In this document: positions 8,070 to 23,871 of the stretch, in pieces | Numbering within the stretch: position 1 is the first letter of the stretch | How the letters are laid out: each line of letters begins with the position of its first letter | From: Capillimicrobium parvum | Lineage (GTDB): Bacteria > Actinomycetota > Thermoleophilia > Solirubrobacterales > Solirubrobacteraceae | Length of the DNA stretch: 64,000 nt | NCBI RefSeq assembly: GCF_021172045.1 | Contig: NZ_CP087164.1 | Span: forward strand, 2,108,001 to 2,172,000 | Direction: 5' to 3' | Position numbers and translations under genes: made by a program | Notes under the pieces: model-generated | Database searches by the model: none | Seen by the model: the letters and a program-made list of their open reading frames with translations, nothing else | Told to the model about the DNA's origin: nothing

Positions 8070-9434
8070 TCAGCCGCGGATGCGGGCCGTGAGCAGCCGC
8101 TCGGCGAGCGGCGCGTCGTGTGCGGCACAGGCGGCGCGCAGCTCGTCGAGCGCACCCGTGTCGTCGTCGGCGGCGCCGGGACGATCCCGCCCCGCGTGCA
8201 GCTCCGCCCGCGTCCACACGGGGCGGATGACGGTCAGCAGACGTGGCGCGCCCGCGGCGCGATAGAGCGTGAAGTGCAGCTCCCGGCGCGCCGCGCGGGC
8301 GCGACGGGCATCGCCCGCGGCGACGGCCTCGGCATGACGCTGCACCCACCCGCGCGCCAGCGCGTCGTCGGCCGGCGTGAACGCGCGCGCCGCATGGCCG
8401 GCGACCACCGGCTCGAGCGCGAGCCGCGTGGTCACGAGGTCCGCGAGGTCCTCCGGGGACGGCTCGACCACGCGTGCGCCCCGGTTGGGGACGTGCTCGA
8501 CGACGCCGAGCGCCTCGAGCTCGCGCAGCGCCTCGCGCACGGGGAAGACGCCGGTCCCCAGGAGGTCCGCGAGGCGCTCCAGCCGCAGCGGCGCGCCGGG
8601 CTCGAGCTCGCCCGACAGGATGCGCTCGAGCAGCTCCGCGGCCGCCCAGTCGCGGTGCGACGCCGGGCCGGCCGACGTCCCGTGCGGCGCGGCTGCTCCG
8701 CCGGGCGCCGGGGACGCGTCGGGCGCCGGGGCCGCGCCGAGCGCCGGGGCCGCGTCGAGCAGGCGCTCGAAGAAGTCGACGAGGACGCCGAGGTGGCGGT
8801 CGAGCCGGCGAACCGCCTCGTCGGCATCGCGGGCGACACACGCGTCGAGCACCTCGCGGTGGCCGCTGTAGTCCACGTCGATGCCGGGATGGCCGACGAG
8901 GATGCGCGCCAGGTAATGCTCCATGCACTCGTGCGTGACGTGCAGCGACCGCGAGAGCCACGGCGACTGCGCCGCCGCGTAGAGCCCCTCGTGGAACTCG
9001 GTCGTGACGGGGACGAGCGTGCGCAGCTCGCCGGCCCGGAGCGCGCGCTCCTGCTCCATCAGCGCGGTCTCGGCTCGGCGCGCGTCGGCCGGCGTGAACC
9101 GCTCGGCCGCCCGGCGGATGGCGAGCAGGCTCATCGAGCGGCGCGCCGCCGCGAGGGGCGCCAGCTCGGCCAGGCTCAGCTCGCTCACCCGCGCGCCCCG
9201 CTGCGAGACCCGCACGATGAGCCCCATCGCCTCCAGTTCCCGCAGCGCCTGGACGACGGTCGCCACGCTCGCGTGCTCCTCCCGGGCGATGTGCGCGACG
9301 AGGAGGCGCGAGCCCGGCGGCCGGTCGCCGAAGATGATGGCCTCCCGCAGGCGCGTCACCACCTGCCGGGTGGATCGGCGCCGGCGGCTGGGAGCGGACG
9401 TGCTGGCGATGCGGGCGAGAATACCGGCGCGCAC
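8070..9434 (-). CDS. Tandem GntR/FadR-type regulator (HTH-FCD-HTH-FCD fusion)
   Basis: The 454-residue protein is two complete GntR regulators in one chain. The first winged helix (about residues 17-80) has RQVVTRLREAIIFGDRPPGS and VATVVQALRELEAMGLIVRV, followed by an FCD ligand domain to about 210. A linker of Ala-Pro-rich hexapeptide repeats (about 220-245) leads to a second winged helix (LLERILSGELEPGAPLRLER, then FPVREALRELEALGVVEHV) and a second FCD domain ending LLTARIRG. Ordinary FadR-type regulators are about 230 residues and dimerise to present two HTHs. Here a monomer carries both, so it may act as a single-chain pseudo-dimer. The start at GTG 9434 is the best in-frame codon before the first HTH but lacks a clear ribosome site. 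It is divergent from the secreted protein gene and convergent with the monooxygenase; neither target is proven. Confidence 0.85.
   Translation of the reverse strand: MRAGILARIASTSAPSRRRRSTRQVVTRLREAIIFGDRPPGSRLLVAHIAREEHASVATVVQALRELEAMGLIVRVSQRGARVSELSLAELAPLAAARRSMSLLAIRRAAERFTPADARRAETALMEQERALRAGELRTLVPVTTEFHEGLYAAAQSPWLSRSLHVTHECMEHYLARILVGHPGIDVDYSGHREVLDACVARDADEAVRRLDRHLGVLVDFFERLLDAAPALGAAPAPDASPAPGGAAAPHGTSAGPASHRDWAAAELLERILSGELEPGAPLRLERLADLLGTGVFPVREALRELEALGVVEHVPNRGARVVEPSPEDLADLVTTRLALEPVVAGHAARAFTPADDALARGWVQRHAEAVAAGDARRARAARRELHFTLYRAAGAPRLLTVIRPVWTRAELHAGRDRPGAADDDTGALDELRAACAAHDAPLAERLLTARIRG
8705..8758. repeat. three 18-bp tandem repeats encoding the inter-domain linker
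   Basis: The unit begins GCGCCGGGG at 8705, 8723 and 8741, a period of exactly 18 bases. On the minus strand it encodes an Ala-Pro-rich hexapeptide repeat that joins the two GntR-FCD halves. Copy-number change here would alter linker length without breaking the frame. Confidence 0.7.
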
Positions 9435-9481
9435 CCCCGGCTCACGCGGGCCGCGGGCTCGACGCTGGAAGTGTCGGCGGG

Positions 9482-9510
9482 TTGACAGACGCGGCGCGGA
9501 CGTCGTTCGA
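9482..9510 (+). promoter_or_regulatory. candidate promoter of the small secreted protein gene
   Basis: A perfect -35 hexamer TTGACA at 9482-9487 lies 67 bases upstream of the start codon. The position 17 bases further holds GTTCGA, a poor -10 match, so the promoter is suggested mainly by the -35 box and its place in the divergent gap. Confidence 0.35.
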
Positions 9511-9554
9511 GGATGGGCCCATCCAGTCAACGGTCCTACGGGAGGACAACCGTC

Positions 9555-9956
9555 ATGTTCCGCCGTCACCTGCAGTCCGCCGCCACCGTCACCGCCATCG
9601 CCGCCGTCGCGCTCAGCGCCACGACCGGCATCGCCTCCGCCCGCGGCACGTCGTCGGCCAAGGCCCCCGGCGCCGCGGGCGTGAAGGGCGCGAAGCTCCA
9701 TCGCGGGATGGTCGGCGGAACCACGCTGCCCCCGCACATCTCCGTGGGGACGACGTCCGTCGCACTCGAGGCGTTCCCGGCCGGCGGCAAGGGAAGCGGC
9801 ACCGAGGAGGAGTGCGAGAAGTGGACCATCTGGCTGCGCGAGGACGCCGGGGCCATCGACGCCGCCACGACCACCGTCGACATCATCAACGCGTCCGACG
9901 AGCTCAAGGCCGACAAGGACGCGGCGATGGACGCCGGCTGCGCCGTCATCGACTAG
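9555..9956 (+). CDS. small secreted protein of unknown function
   Basis: The 133-residue protein starts with a clear Sec signal peptide: a basic MFRRH, a hydrophobic core TVTAIAAVALSATTG and a likely cleavage after IASA. The mature part of about 105 residues has a Gly/Lys/Ala-rich opening, then HISVGTTSVALEAFPAGG, and two cysteines (EEECEKW and DAGCAVID) that could form a disulphide. ATG 9555 was chosen because a strong ribosome site, GGAGG, lies nine bases before it. A frame extension to 9513 has neither a site nor a signal peptide at its start. I do not recognise the family. It stands alone between the divergent regulator and the glycan operon. Confidence 0.78.
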   Translation: MFRRHLQSAATVTAIAAVALSATTGIASARGTSSAKAPGAAGVKGAKLHRGMVGGTTLPPHISVGTTSVALEAFPAGGKGSGTEEECEKWTIWLREDAGAIDAATTTVDIINASDELKADKDAAMDAGCAVID

Positions 9957-10190
9957 GGCCGGCCCGTTGCTCCGCCGTCCCCTCCACGCCCACCCGTGGC
10001 GGCCCTGAACCGGCCGTGAATCTCGAGAGGGACGAACCGGAAAGCGGACCAATGATCAAATGAACTAGAGCGTTCTGCGGACCTTATTACAGGGTGCCTG
10101 CTGGCATTCGCCGGCGCGTCGACCGAGCGCTCGAGAAGTCTGCCACCGCGTCCCTTCCTGTCACCAGGGAGACGCTGCAGCATCGGGGCC

Positions 10191-12868
10191 GTGGCAGGGG
10201 TGCCGACAGATGCCCGGCGGGCGCGGTTCGTCGTGCGCGATCACAGCGATCCGCGGCGTGCTCTCACGTCCGTCGGGCGGCCATGGGCCGACCCGCGGCC
10301 CGGTGACGGGCGGCCGCGGGTCGACGGCAAGTTCCTCAGCGCCGGCGGCCGGCGCCTGTGGCTGCGCGGCGCCACGTACGGCACCTTCGCCACGGGCGAG
10401 GACGGCCGCGACTACGGGAGCCCCGCTCAGGTCGCCGCCGACCTCGATGCCATGGCCGCGTCCGGGCTCAACACGCTGCGGACCTACTCCGTCCCGCCGC
10501 GCTGGCTGCTCGACCAGGCGTTCGAGCGCGGGATCTGGGTGCTCGTCGGCCTTCCGTGGGAACAGCACATCGCGTTCCTCGACGAACGGGGGCGGGCCGA
10601 CTCGATCGAGGCCCGGGTGGGCAGCGGCGTGCGCGAGTGCCGGGCGCACCCGGCCGTCCTGGCGTTCGCGATCGGCAACGAGATCCCCGCGTCGATCGTC
10701 CGCTGGTACGGGCGGCGGCGTATCGAAGGCTTCCTGCGGCGCCTGCAGCAGGCGGTCAAGGACGAGGACCCCGAGGCCCTCGTCACCTACGTCAACTTCC
10801 CGAGCACGGAGTATCTCCAGCTCGGCTTCCTGGACTTCGTCGCGTTCAATGTCTACCTCGAGGACGAGGCGGGGCTCGACGCGTATCTCTTCCGGCTGCA
10901 GAGCGTGGCGGGCGAGCGGCCGCTCGTCATGGCCGAGATCGGCCTGGACAGCCGGCGCAACGGGACGCGGCGCCAGGCCCAGGTCCTCAGCCGGCAGCTG
11001 CGCAGCGCGTTTCGGGCCGGCTGCGCCGGGGCCGTCGTGTTCTCGTGGACGGACGAGTGGCATCGCGGCGGCCAGGAGATCCTGGACTGGGACTTCGGCG
11101 TCACCGACCGCCAGCGGCGGGCGAAGCCGGCGCTCAGCGCGATTCGCGACGCCTTCGCCCAGGTGCCGCTCGAGCCCTCCAGCGACCTGCCGCGCGTCTC
11201 CGTCGTGGTCTGCACCCACAACGGAGCGGCGACGCTCGACGACTGCCTCAGGGCGCTGGCCGAGCTCGACTACCCGGACTACGAGGTGATCGTCGTCGAC
11301 GACGGCTCCACCGACGCGTCGGCGCAGATCGCGGCGAGGCATCCGGTTCGGCTCATCTCCACGATCAACCACGGGCTGAGCGCCGCGCGCAACGAGGGAT
11401 GGCGCGCCGCGACCGGGGAGATCGTCGCGTACACCGACGACGACGCGGAGCCCGATCCGCACTGGCTCGGCTACCTGGTCGCCGGGTTCGCGGCCGGCGA
11501 CTTCGCGGCCGTCGGCGGACCGAACGTGCCACCGCCCGGCGACGGCGACGTCGCGGCATGTGTCGCCAACGCGCCCGGCGGACCGGTGCACGTCCTGCTC
11601 TCCGACCGTGTCGCGGAGCACATCCCGGGCTGCAACATGGCGTTCCGGCGGGAATGGCTCGAGGCGATCGGCGGCTTCGACGCGCAGTTCCGCGTCGCCG
11701 GCGACGACGTGGACGTGTGCTGGCGCATCCAGGAGCACGGCGGGACGCTCGGGTTCCATCCGAGTGCCCTGGTGTGGCACCACCGCCGGGCGACCGTGCG
11801 GCGGTTCTGGCGCCAGCAGCGCGGCTACGGCCGGGCCGAGGCGCTGCTCGAGCGCAAGTGGCCCGAGAAGTACAACGTGGCCGGCCAGCTCGGCTGGGGC
11901 GGACGGCTCTACGGCCGCGGGCTCCTGGCCGGGCTCAACCGCTCGCGCGTGTACTACGGGGTGTGGGGCTCGGGCGCCTTCCAGCCGTCGGTCGCCGTTC
12001 GGCCGAACCACCTCTTCCTGCTCGCCGCGACGCCGGAGTGGTACCTCGTCCTGCTGGCGCTGGGGGCGACGGCGGGCCTCGGCCGGTTCTGGCCGCCGCT
12101 GCTCCTCGCCCTGCCGCTGCTGGTCGCGGGCATCGGGCTCCTGCTGGCGCATGCGGTCGTCGGGGCGGCCGGCGCGGACTTCCGCTCGCTCGAGCTCCCG
12201 ACGCGCGGGCGCCGGCGGCGACGCGCGCTCACGGCACTGCTCTACCTCCTCGGGCCCGCGGCCCGCCTGCACGGCCGCCTCGCGCATGGCCTCGCGCCCT
12301 GGCGCCGCCCCAAGCTCGGCGGCTGCGGGCTGCCCCGCCGGCGGCGGGTGCAGCTCTGGCTGGAGGAATGGCGATCGCCGGAGGACCGTGTCGGCCGGAT
12401 CGAGGAGGACCTGCGTGCCGCCGGCGCGCGCGTGAGACGCGGCGGCGCGTTCGACCGGTGGGACCTCGAGATCACCGCCGGGGCTCTGGGGGGCGTGCGC
12501 ATGCGGGCGGCCGTGGAGGAGCACGGCCAGGGCCGCCAGCAGCTGCTCACCCGCTCGTGGCCCTACGTCCCCCGGATCGTCGCCGGATCGGTGACCGCCC
12601 TCGTCGCGCTGGCGGTGCTCGCGGGACTCGACGGCGCAATGCACGCGATGGCGCTGCTCGGTGCCGGGGCCGCCGGCCTGGCCGGCGGATGGGCGGTCGA
12701 GTGCGGTCGCGCGGCGGTCGCGGTCGAGCGCGCGGTCGCCGGCTCGGGCTCCGGCCCGCCCCGCACTGCCGTGGTCACGCCGATGCGGCCGGCCATCGCG
12801 GTCGACGCGCGCCACGGCGCGGAGCTGGATGCCGACGACGCCGCGTCCGGCGTCATGGGGACGGGCGC

Positions 12869-12872
<4 letters not shown>
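10191..12872 (+). CDS. Membrane glycosidase-GT2 glycosyltransferase fusion
   Basis: The 893-residue protein joins two opposite activities. Residues about 45-320 are a TIM-barrel glycoside-hydrolase-like domain of the GH2/GH5 clan: FLSAGGRRLWLRGATYG opens it, Glu164 in FAIGNEIPAS is the expected acid/base, and Glu249 in MAEIGLDS the expected nucleophile. Residues about 334-570 are a GT2 domain (VSVVVCTHNG, IVVDDGSTDAS, the metal-site YTDDDAEPD, and the acceptor-site GDDVDVCWRIQEHG). Hydrophobic pairs at about 607-657 and 791-839 anchor it in the membrane, so the glycosyl transfer probably uses a membrane-bound acceptor. It is the first gene of the operon that runs to 28507, and its stop overlaps the next start (ATGA). 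The start is GTG 10191. Such fusions occur in other bacteria; which glycan is made is unknown. Confidence 0.88.
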
Positions 12873-19848
<6,976 letters not shown>

Positions 19849-19852
<4 letters not shown>

Positions 19853-20490
19853 CCGGGTTCGCCGACGCGGTCGACCCGCCGTTCACCCGTTCGGAGCTGC
19901 TGGTCGACGGTCCCAACGAGCAGACGGTGGAGCTCTTCCGCGCGTCCGGGTGCCGGCGCTACGCGGAGCTCGGCGTCTACCAGGGCGACACGGCGGAGCG
20001 GATCGCCGACCACCTTGCCGGCGACGGCGAGATCCACCTGTTCGACTACGAGGATCGCGTGAGCGCCGTGGCCGAGCGCCTGCGCGCCCGCGGGCACGCC
20101 AACGTCGTGGCCCACCCGAACACTTGGCGGACGTTCGACTCCTACAACTGGAGCCTGATGGCGCTCCTGCGTCGCGGGGGCGCGCCGCCGTTCGACTACG
20201 TCTTCATCGACGGCGCCCACACCTGGGCGTTCGACGCGCTCGCGTTCCTGCTCGTCGACCGGCTCCTCGCGCCCGGAGGCTACGTGGACTTCGACGACTA
20301 CCACTGGACGCTCGCGGCCTCGCCGTCGATGAGTCCCGAGGCGTTTCCGCCGACGCGCCGGCTCTACACCGACGAGCAGATCGACGCACCGCAGGTGGCG
20401 CTGGTGGTCGACCTGCTCGTCCGTCCCGACGACCGCTACGAGGAGCTCGTCGAGAACAAGCTCTTCCGCAAGCGCCCGGAGGCGCGGTGA
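19849..20490 (+). CDS. Class I SAM-dependent methyltransferase (first of two paralogs)
   Basis: The 213-residue protein has a Rossmann methyltransferase core. Motif I is YAELGVYQGDTAERIA, the acidic loop after strand 2 is IHLFDYEDRV, and the later strand reads FDYVFIDGAHTW followed by LLAPGGYVDFDDYHW. The segment FDSYNWSLM is shared almost word for word with the methyltransferase at 25819, and both end in VRPDDRYEEL...FRKR or close to it. They are therefore duplicates or a matched pair within the same operon. Sugar O-methylation of the glycan is the natural guess from context; the acceptor is not known. The gene starts at an ATG that overlaps the stop of the giant fusion (ATGA) and ends overlapping the next GTG. 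Confidence 0.83.
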
Positions 20491-21863
20491 CCGCCCCGCT
20501 CGTCAGCGTCTGCATCCCCACGCGCAGCCACGGCCGCTTCCTCGGCGAGGCGCTCGCGAGCGCCCTGGACCAGGGGATCGACGAGCTGGAGGTGCTCGTG
20601 CACGACGACGCGTCCGACGACGGCACGGCCGACGTCGTCGCCCGCTGCGGCGACCGGCGTGTGCTCCATCACCGCCATCCGCGGCCGGTCGGGGTCGTCG
20701 CCAACCGCAACAGCTGCCTGGCCCGGGCTCGCGGGCGCTACATCGCCTGGCTGGACGCCGACGATGCCTACCAGCCGGGCGCGCTCGCCGAGCAGGTGCG
20801 CCTGCTCGAGGAGAACCCCGGCGTCGCCGTGGTCCACGGCGCGGCGGAGATCGTCGACGAGGCCGGGCAGGGCCGGCGCCCGTGGCGCCGGCCGTTCGAT
20901 CACGACGCGGTCGAGCCGGGCACGGCCGCGTTCGGAGAGCTCATCCTCGCCAATGAGCTGACGACTTCGACGGTCGTGGCCCGCGCGGCCGCGCACGCGG
21001 GTGCGGGCCCGTTCGTCTCGTCGGGGCCGAGCAGCTCGGACTGGGACATGTGGCTGCGGCTGGCGCTCGAGGGCGCCGTCGCCTACCGCGCGTCGACGGT
21101 GGCGCGCTACCGCCAGCACGCCGGCTCGATCTCCGCCGCCACCACGGCCGGCGGGGCGCGGCTGCGCTGCGACGTGCGCGTCGTGCGCCGGATCCTGCGC
21201 CTGGCGGCATCCCGCCTGGCGGACCCACGGCGGGAGGCCCGGCGGGCGCATGCCGCGCTCGGCGCCCGGACGCTGCTGCTGGCGGGCGACCTGCGCACGC
21301 GCGGCGAGCGCGCCGCCGCGCTGCGCGCCGTGGCGCTGGCCGCTCGGCTCGCCCCGGGCGTCATGCGGGCACACTCGGGCGCATTGCTGGCGGCGACCGC
21401 ACGGGCCGACGAGTACGCGTGCCACCGCCTGACCCGGCTGCTGCTCGGCCGGCTCGCGCATCAGCTCGAGGGGTCGCGGTTCGGCCGGTCGATCGCCCGC
21501 GCCGCGGCCGGCGACCCGGAGTGGGATGCCGCGCTGGTTCGCGTTGCGGACGTGCTGCGCCGCGTCACTCCGCCCGACGCCATGGTCGCCACGGCGACGA
21601 AATGGGACCCCACGCTGCTGCATCTGAGCGGGCGGCGGGGACGGCAGTTCCCCGACCGGCGCCTGCTCCCGGGCGGCTATCCGCGCGACGGCGCCGCCGC
21701 CGTCGACCACCTGGAGCAGCTGCGCCGGGCCGGGCTGTCGCACCTCGTGTTCCCGAGCGCGTCGCGCTGGTGGCTCGAGCACTACGAAGCGCTGGCCGAG
21801 CGCCTCGGCGGGCCGGCGCATGCCGACGAGGACTGCGTGATCTTCGACCTGCGAGCGTCATGA
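20487..21863 (+). CDS. GT2 glycosyltransferase with C-terminal WWLEHY domain
   Basis: The 458-residue protein has an N-terminal GT-A fold of family GT2 at about residues 1-240. Its nucleotide-sugar motifs are VSVCIPTRSHGRFL, VLVHDDASDDGT and the metal-binding IAWLDADDAYQ, with SSDWDMWLRLALEG later as the acceptor-side motif. An Arg/Ala-rich helical stretch follows at about 240-350. The C-terminal 110 residues are a third copy of the domain seen twice in the giant fusion, here with WWLEHY at 428-433 and DEDCVIFDL at the end. This confirms that the domain is a mobile module attached to glycosyltransferases. No membrane segment is evident. Start GTG 20487 overlaps the previous stop (GTGA), and the stop overlaps the next ATG. 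Confidence 0.87.
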   Translation: MTAPLVSVCIPTRSHGRFLGEALASALDQGIDELEVLVHDDASDDGTADVVARCGDRRVLHHRHPRPVGVVANRNSCLARARGRYIAWLDADDAYQPGALAEQVRLLEENPGVAVVHGAAEIVDEAGQGRRPWRRPFDHDAVEPGTAAFGELILANELTTSTVVARAAAHAGAGPFVSSGPSSSDWDMWLRLALEGAVAYRASTVARYRQHAGSISAATTAGGARLRCDVRVVRRILRLAASRLADPRREARRAHAALGARTLLLAGDLRTRGERAAALRAVALAARLAPGVMRAHSGALLAATARADEYACHRLTRLLLGRLAHQLEGSRFGRSIARAAAGDPEWDAALVRVADVLRRVTPPDAMVATATKWDPTLLHLSGRRGRQFPDRRLLPGGYPRDGAAAVDHLEQLRRAGLSHLVFPSASRWWLEHYEALAERLGGPAHADEDCVIFDLRAS

Positions 21864-22969
21864 CCGGCCGCATCGCCATCGCCGGATCGGTCGCCGCCAA
21901 GCCGGGCAACGCCGGGCACACCTGGCAGTTCCTGCAGTACCTGCTCGGGTTCAAGCGGCTCGGATGGGACGTCCTGCTGGTGGACGCCCTGCCGGCCGCG
22001 GACCCCGCGGGCGTGCGGTGGGTGGCGGCGGTGATGGACCGCCACGGCCTGGGCGGCGACTGGACGCTCGCCCTCGGAGACGGCACGCACGCCGGTCTGC
22101 CGCGGCGCGATGCGCTCGATCACGTGGCCTCCGCCGACCTGCTGCTCAACGTCATGGGCTTCCTGACCGATGCCGAGCTGCTCGCCGCGGCGCGGCGTCG
22201 CGTCTTCCTCGACACGGATCCCGGGTTCGCCCAGATGTGGCGCGAGCTCGGCCAGGCGGACATCTTCACCGGGCACGACGTGCACGTGACGATCGGCGAG
22301 CGCATCGGCCGGCCGGACTGCACGCTGCCGACCTGCGGCCTGCAGTGGGTGACGACGCGCCAGCCGGTCGTGCTGGAGGCGTGGCCCGCAGCCGAGGACG
22401 CGCCCGTGCGCCCGTTCACGAGCATCGGGAGCTGGCGCGGCGCCTACGACCCGGTCGAGTACGACGGCACCCGCTACGGGCTTCGCGCCCACGAGTTCCG
22501 CCGCTTCGCGGGGCTGCCGGCGACCACCGGGCACGGGTTCGAGGTCGCGCTCGCCATCCACCCCGCGGACGCGGCCGACCTCGACCTGCTGCGCTCGACG
22601 GGCTGGACGCTGGTCGAGCCGGCGCAGGTGGCGTCGACGACCGATGGCTACCGGCGCTTCATCGCCGGATCACGGGCCGAGCTGATGGTGGCCAAGGGCA
22701 TGTACGTCCAGACCGTGAGCGGCTGGTTCAGCGAGCGCAGCATCTGCTACCTCGCCTCGGGACGCCCGGTGCTGGCGCAGGACACCGGCCTGTCGGATCT
22801 CTACGAGCTCGGAGCGGGCGTCCTCGCGTTCGCGACGCCCGACGAGGCGGCGGCCGGCGTGGAGTCGATCACCCGCGACTACGCGCGGCATGCGCGGGCC
22901 GCGCGCGCGTTCGCCGAGGAGCACTTCGACTCCGACAAGGTCCTCACGCGACTGCTCGAGCGGTTGTGA
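21860..22969 (+). CDS. GT-B-like glycosyltransferase family protein (paralog 2 of 4)
   Basis: The 369-residue protein looks like a GT-B glycosyltransferase. Its first half has the glycine-rich opening IAIAGSVAAKPGNAGH, then TWQFLQYLLGFKRLGWDVL and VFLDTDPGFAQMW. The second half carries the family hallmarks RQPVVLEAW, FTSIGSWRGAY, SGWFSERSICYLASGRPVL followed by QDTGLSD, and a helical end HARAARAFAEEHFDS. The GRP...QDTG section resembles the donor-binding C-terminal half of group 1 transferases. The same motifs recur in the giant fusion (about residues 645-1025) and in the genes at 24602 and 26433. The family name is not certain and the sugar is unknown. It overlaps both neighbours by four bases. 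Confidence 0.7.
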   Translation: MTGRIAIAGSVAAKPGNAGHTWQFLQYLLGFKRLGWDVLLVDALPAADPAGVRWVAAVMDRHGLGGDWTLALGDGTHAGLPRRDALDHVASADLLLNVMGFLTDAELLAAARRRVFLDTDPGFAQMWRELGQADIFTGHDVHVTIGERIGRPDCTLPTCGLQWVTTRQPVVLEAWPAAEDAPVRPFTSIGSWRGAYDPVEYDGTRYGLRAHEFRRFAGLPATTGHGFEVALAIHPADAADLDLLRSTGWTLVEPAQVASTTDGYRRFIAGSRAELMVAKGMYVQTVSGWFSERSICYLASGRPVLAQDTGLSDLYELGAGVLAFATPDEAAAGVESITRDYARHARAARAFAEEHFDSDKVLTRLLERL

Positions 22970-23871
22970 GGGTGAGCGTGGCGCAGCGCGTGGGCATCGC
23001 GATCGTGGCCATCACCGGAGCAGGCGGGTGCGCCGCTCCGGTGCGCGAGCCCGGCACCGGCGCCGAGCGCGGTCCGACGGTGACCTGCCGCAGCGAACGG
23101 TCGCGCGCCGACGGTGCGCGACCGCGCTGCCTGCCGGCGCGTGGTTCGTCGCTCGTCGTGCGCGGCCGGGAGCACCGCGCGGTCTGGCGCGGCCGTCTCG
23201 CCGCGCGGCGCCTCCACGACTGGGCGCAGGTCCAGGCCGCGCCCGGCGGGGTGCGGATCGTCCCCGGCCCGGGCACGCGCGGGCGGCGCGTGGCCCTCTT
23301 CACCGTGCGGCCCGGAGACCGCCCGGTGCCCGGCGGGGAGCGGGCCGAGGTCGTCGCCTCCCACGCCGCGACCGCCGGGCGCGAGGGCGCCGAGGCCTGG
23401 TACGCCTGGTCGTCCTACTTCCCCGCCGACCTGAACCCGCTGGCGTCGAGCACGTCGAACGTCTTCACGCAGTGGCACCAGTGGGATCCGTCGCCGCCCG
23501 CGCGGCCCACGCGCTGCAGCCCGAACATCGCCCTGCAGATCAACACCCGCCACACGCCGCCGCGGATCCGGCTCGCCGTCCGCGGCGGCCGGCTGGATCC
23601 TCGCACCTGCCGGCCCGGGACCGCTCGCGCCTGGGACACCGTCGCGCTGGCGCGACGCCGGTGGGTCGACTTCGCGCTGTACGTCCGCTGGTCGGCGTCC
23701 GCTCAACGCGGCCGGGTGGCGCTGGCCATCGACGGGCGCACCGTCGTGCCGGTCACACGGGCGGCGACGCTCTACCCCGGCCAGGGCACGTACCTCAAGC
23801 AGGGCTTCTACCGCGCGCCGTCGCCCGCGACGTCGCGGATCTACCACGGCGGGGTGACACGATTCCGATGA
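22966..23871 (+). CDS. Secreted polysaccharide-lyase-like protein (heparin-lyase I fold)
   Basis: The 301-residue protein resembles the Polysacc_lyase family (beta-jelly-roll lyases of uronic-acid glycans). Characteristic stretches are WYAWSSYFPADLNP, NVFTQWHQWDPSPP, NIALQINTRHTPP, WVDFALYVRWSAS and GTYLKQGFYRAPS, in the family's order. The N-terminus VGIAIVAITGAGGC is a short hydrophobic signal that could end in a weak lipobox, so the enzyme may be a lipoprotein or secreted. Three GTG codons (22966, 22972, 22978) are possible starts; 22966 was chosen because it overlaps the previous stop (GTGA), as at the other junctions of this operon. A lyase co-transcribed with the synthesis genes suggests trimming or release of the glycan and, if truly a lyase, a uronic acid in the polymer. 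Catalytic residues were not assigned. Confidence 0.75.
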   Translation: MRVSVAQRVGIAIVAITGAGGCAAPVREPGTGAERGPTVTCRSERSRADGARPRCLPARGSSLVVRGREHRAVWRGRLAARRLHDWAQVQAAPGGVRIVPGPGTRGRRVALFTVRPGDRPVPGGERAEVVASHAATAGREGAEAWYAWSSYFPADLNPLASSTSNVFTQWHQWDPSPPARPTRCSPNIALQINTRHTPPRIRLAVRGGRLDPRTCRPGTARAWDTVALARRRWVDFALYVRWSASAQRGRVALAIDGRTVVPVTRAATLYPGQGTYLKQGFYRAPSPATSRIYHGGVTRFR

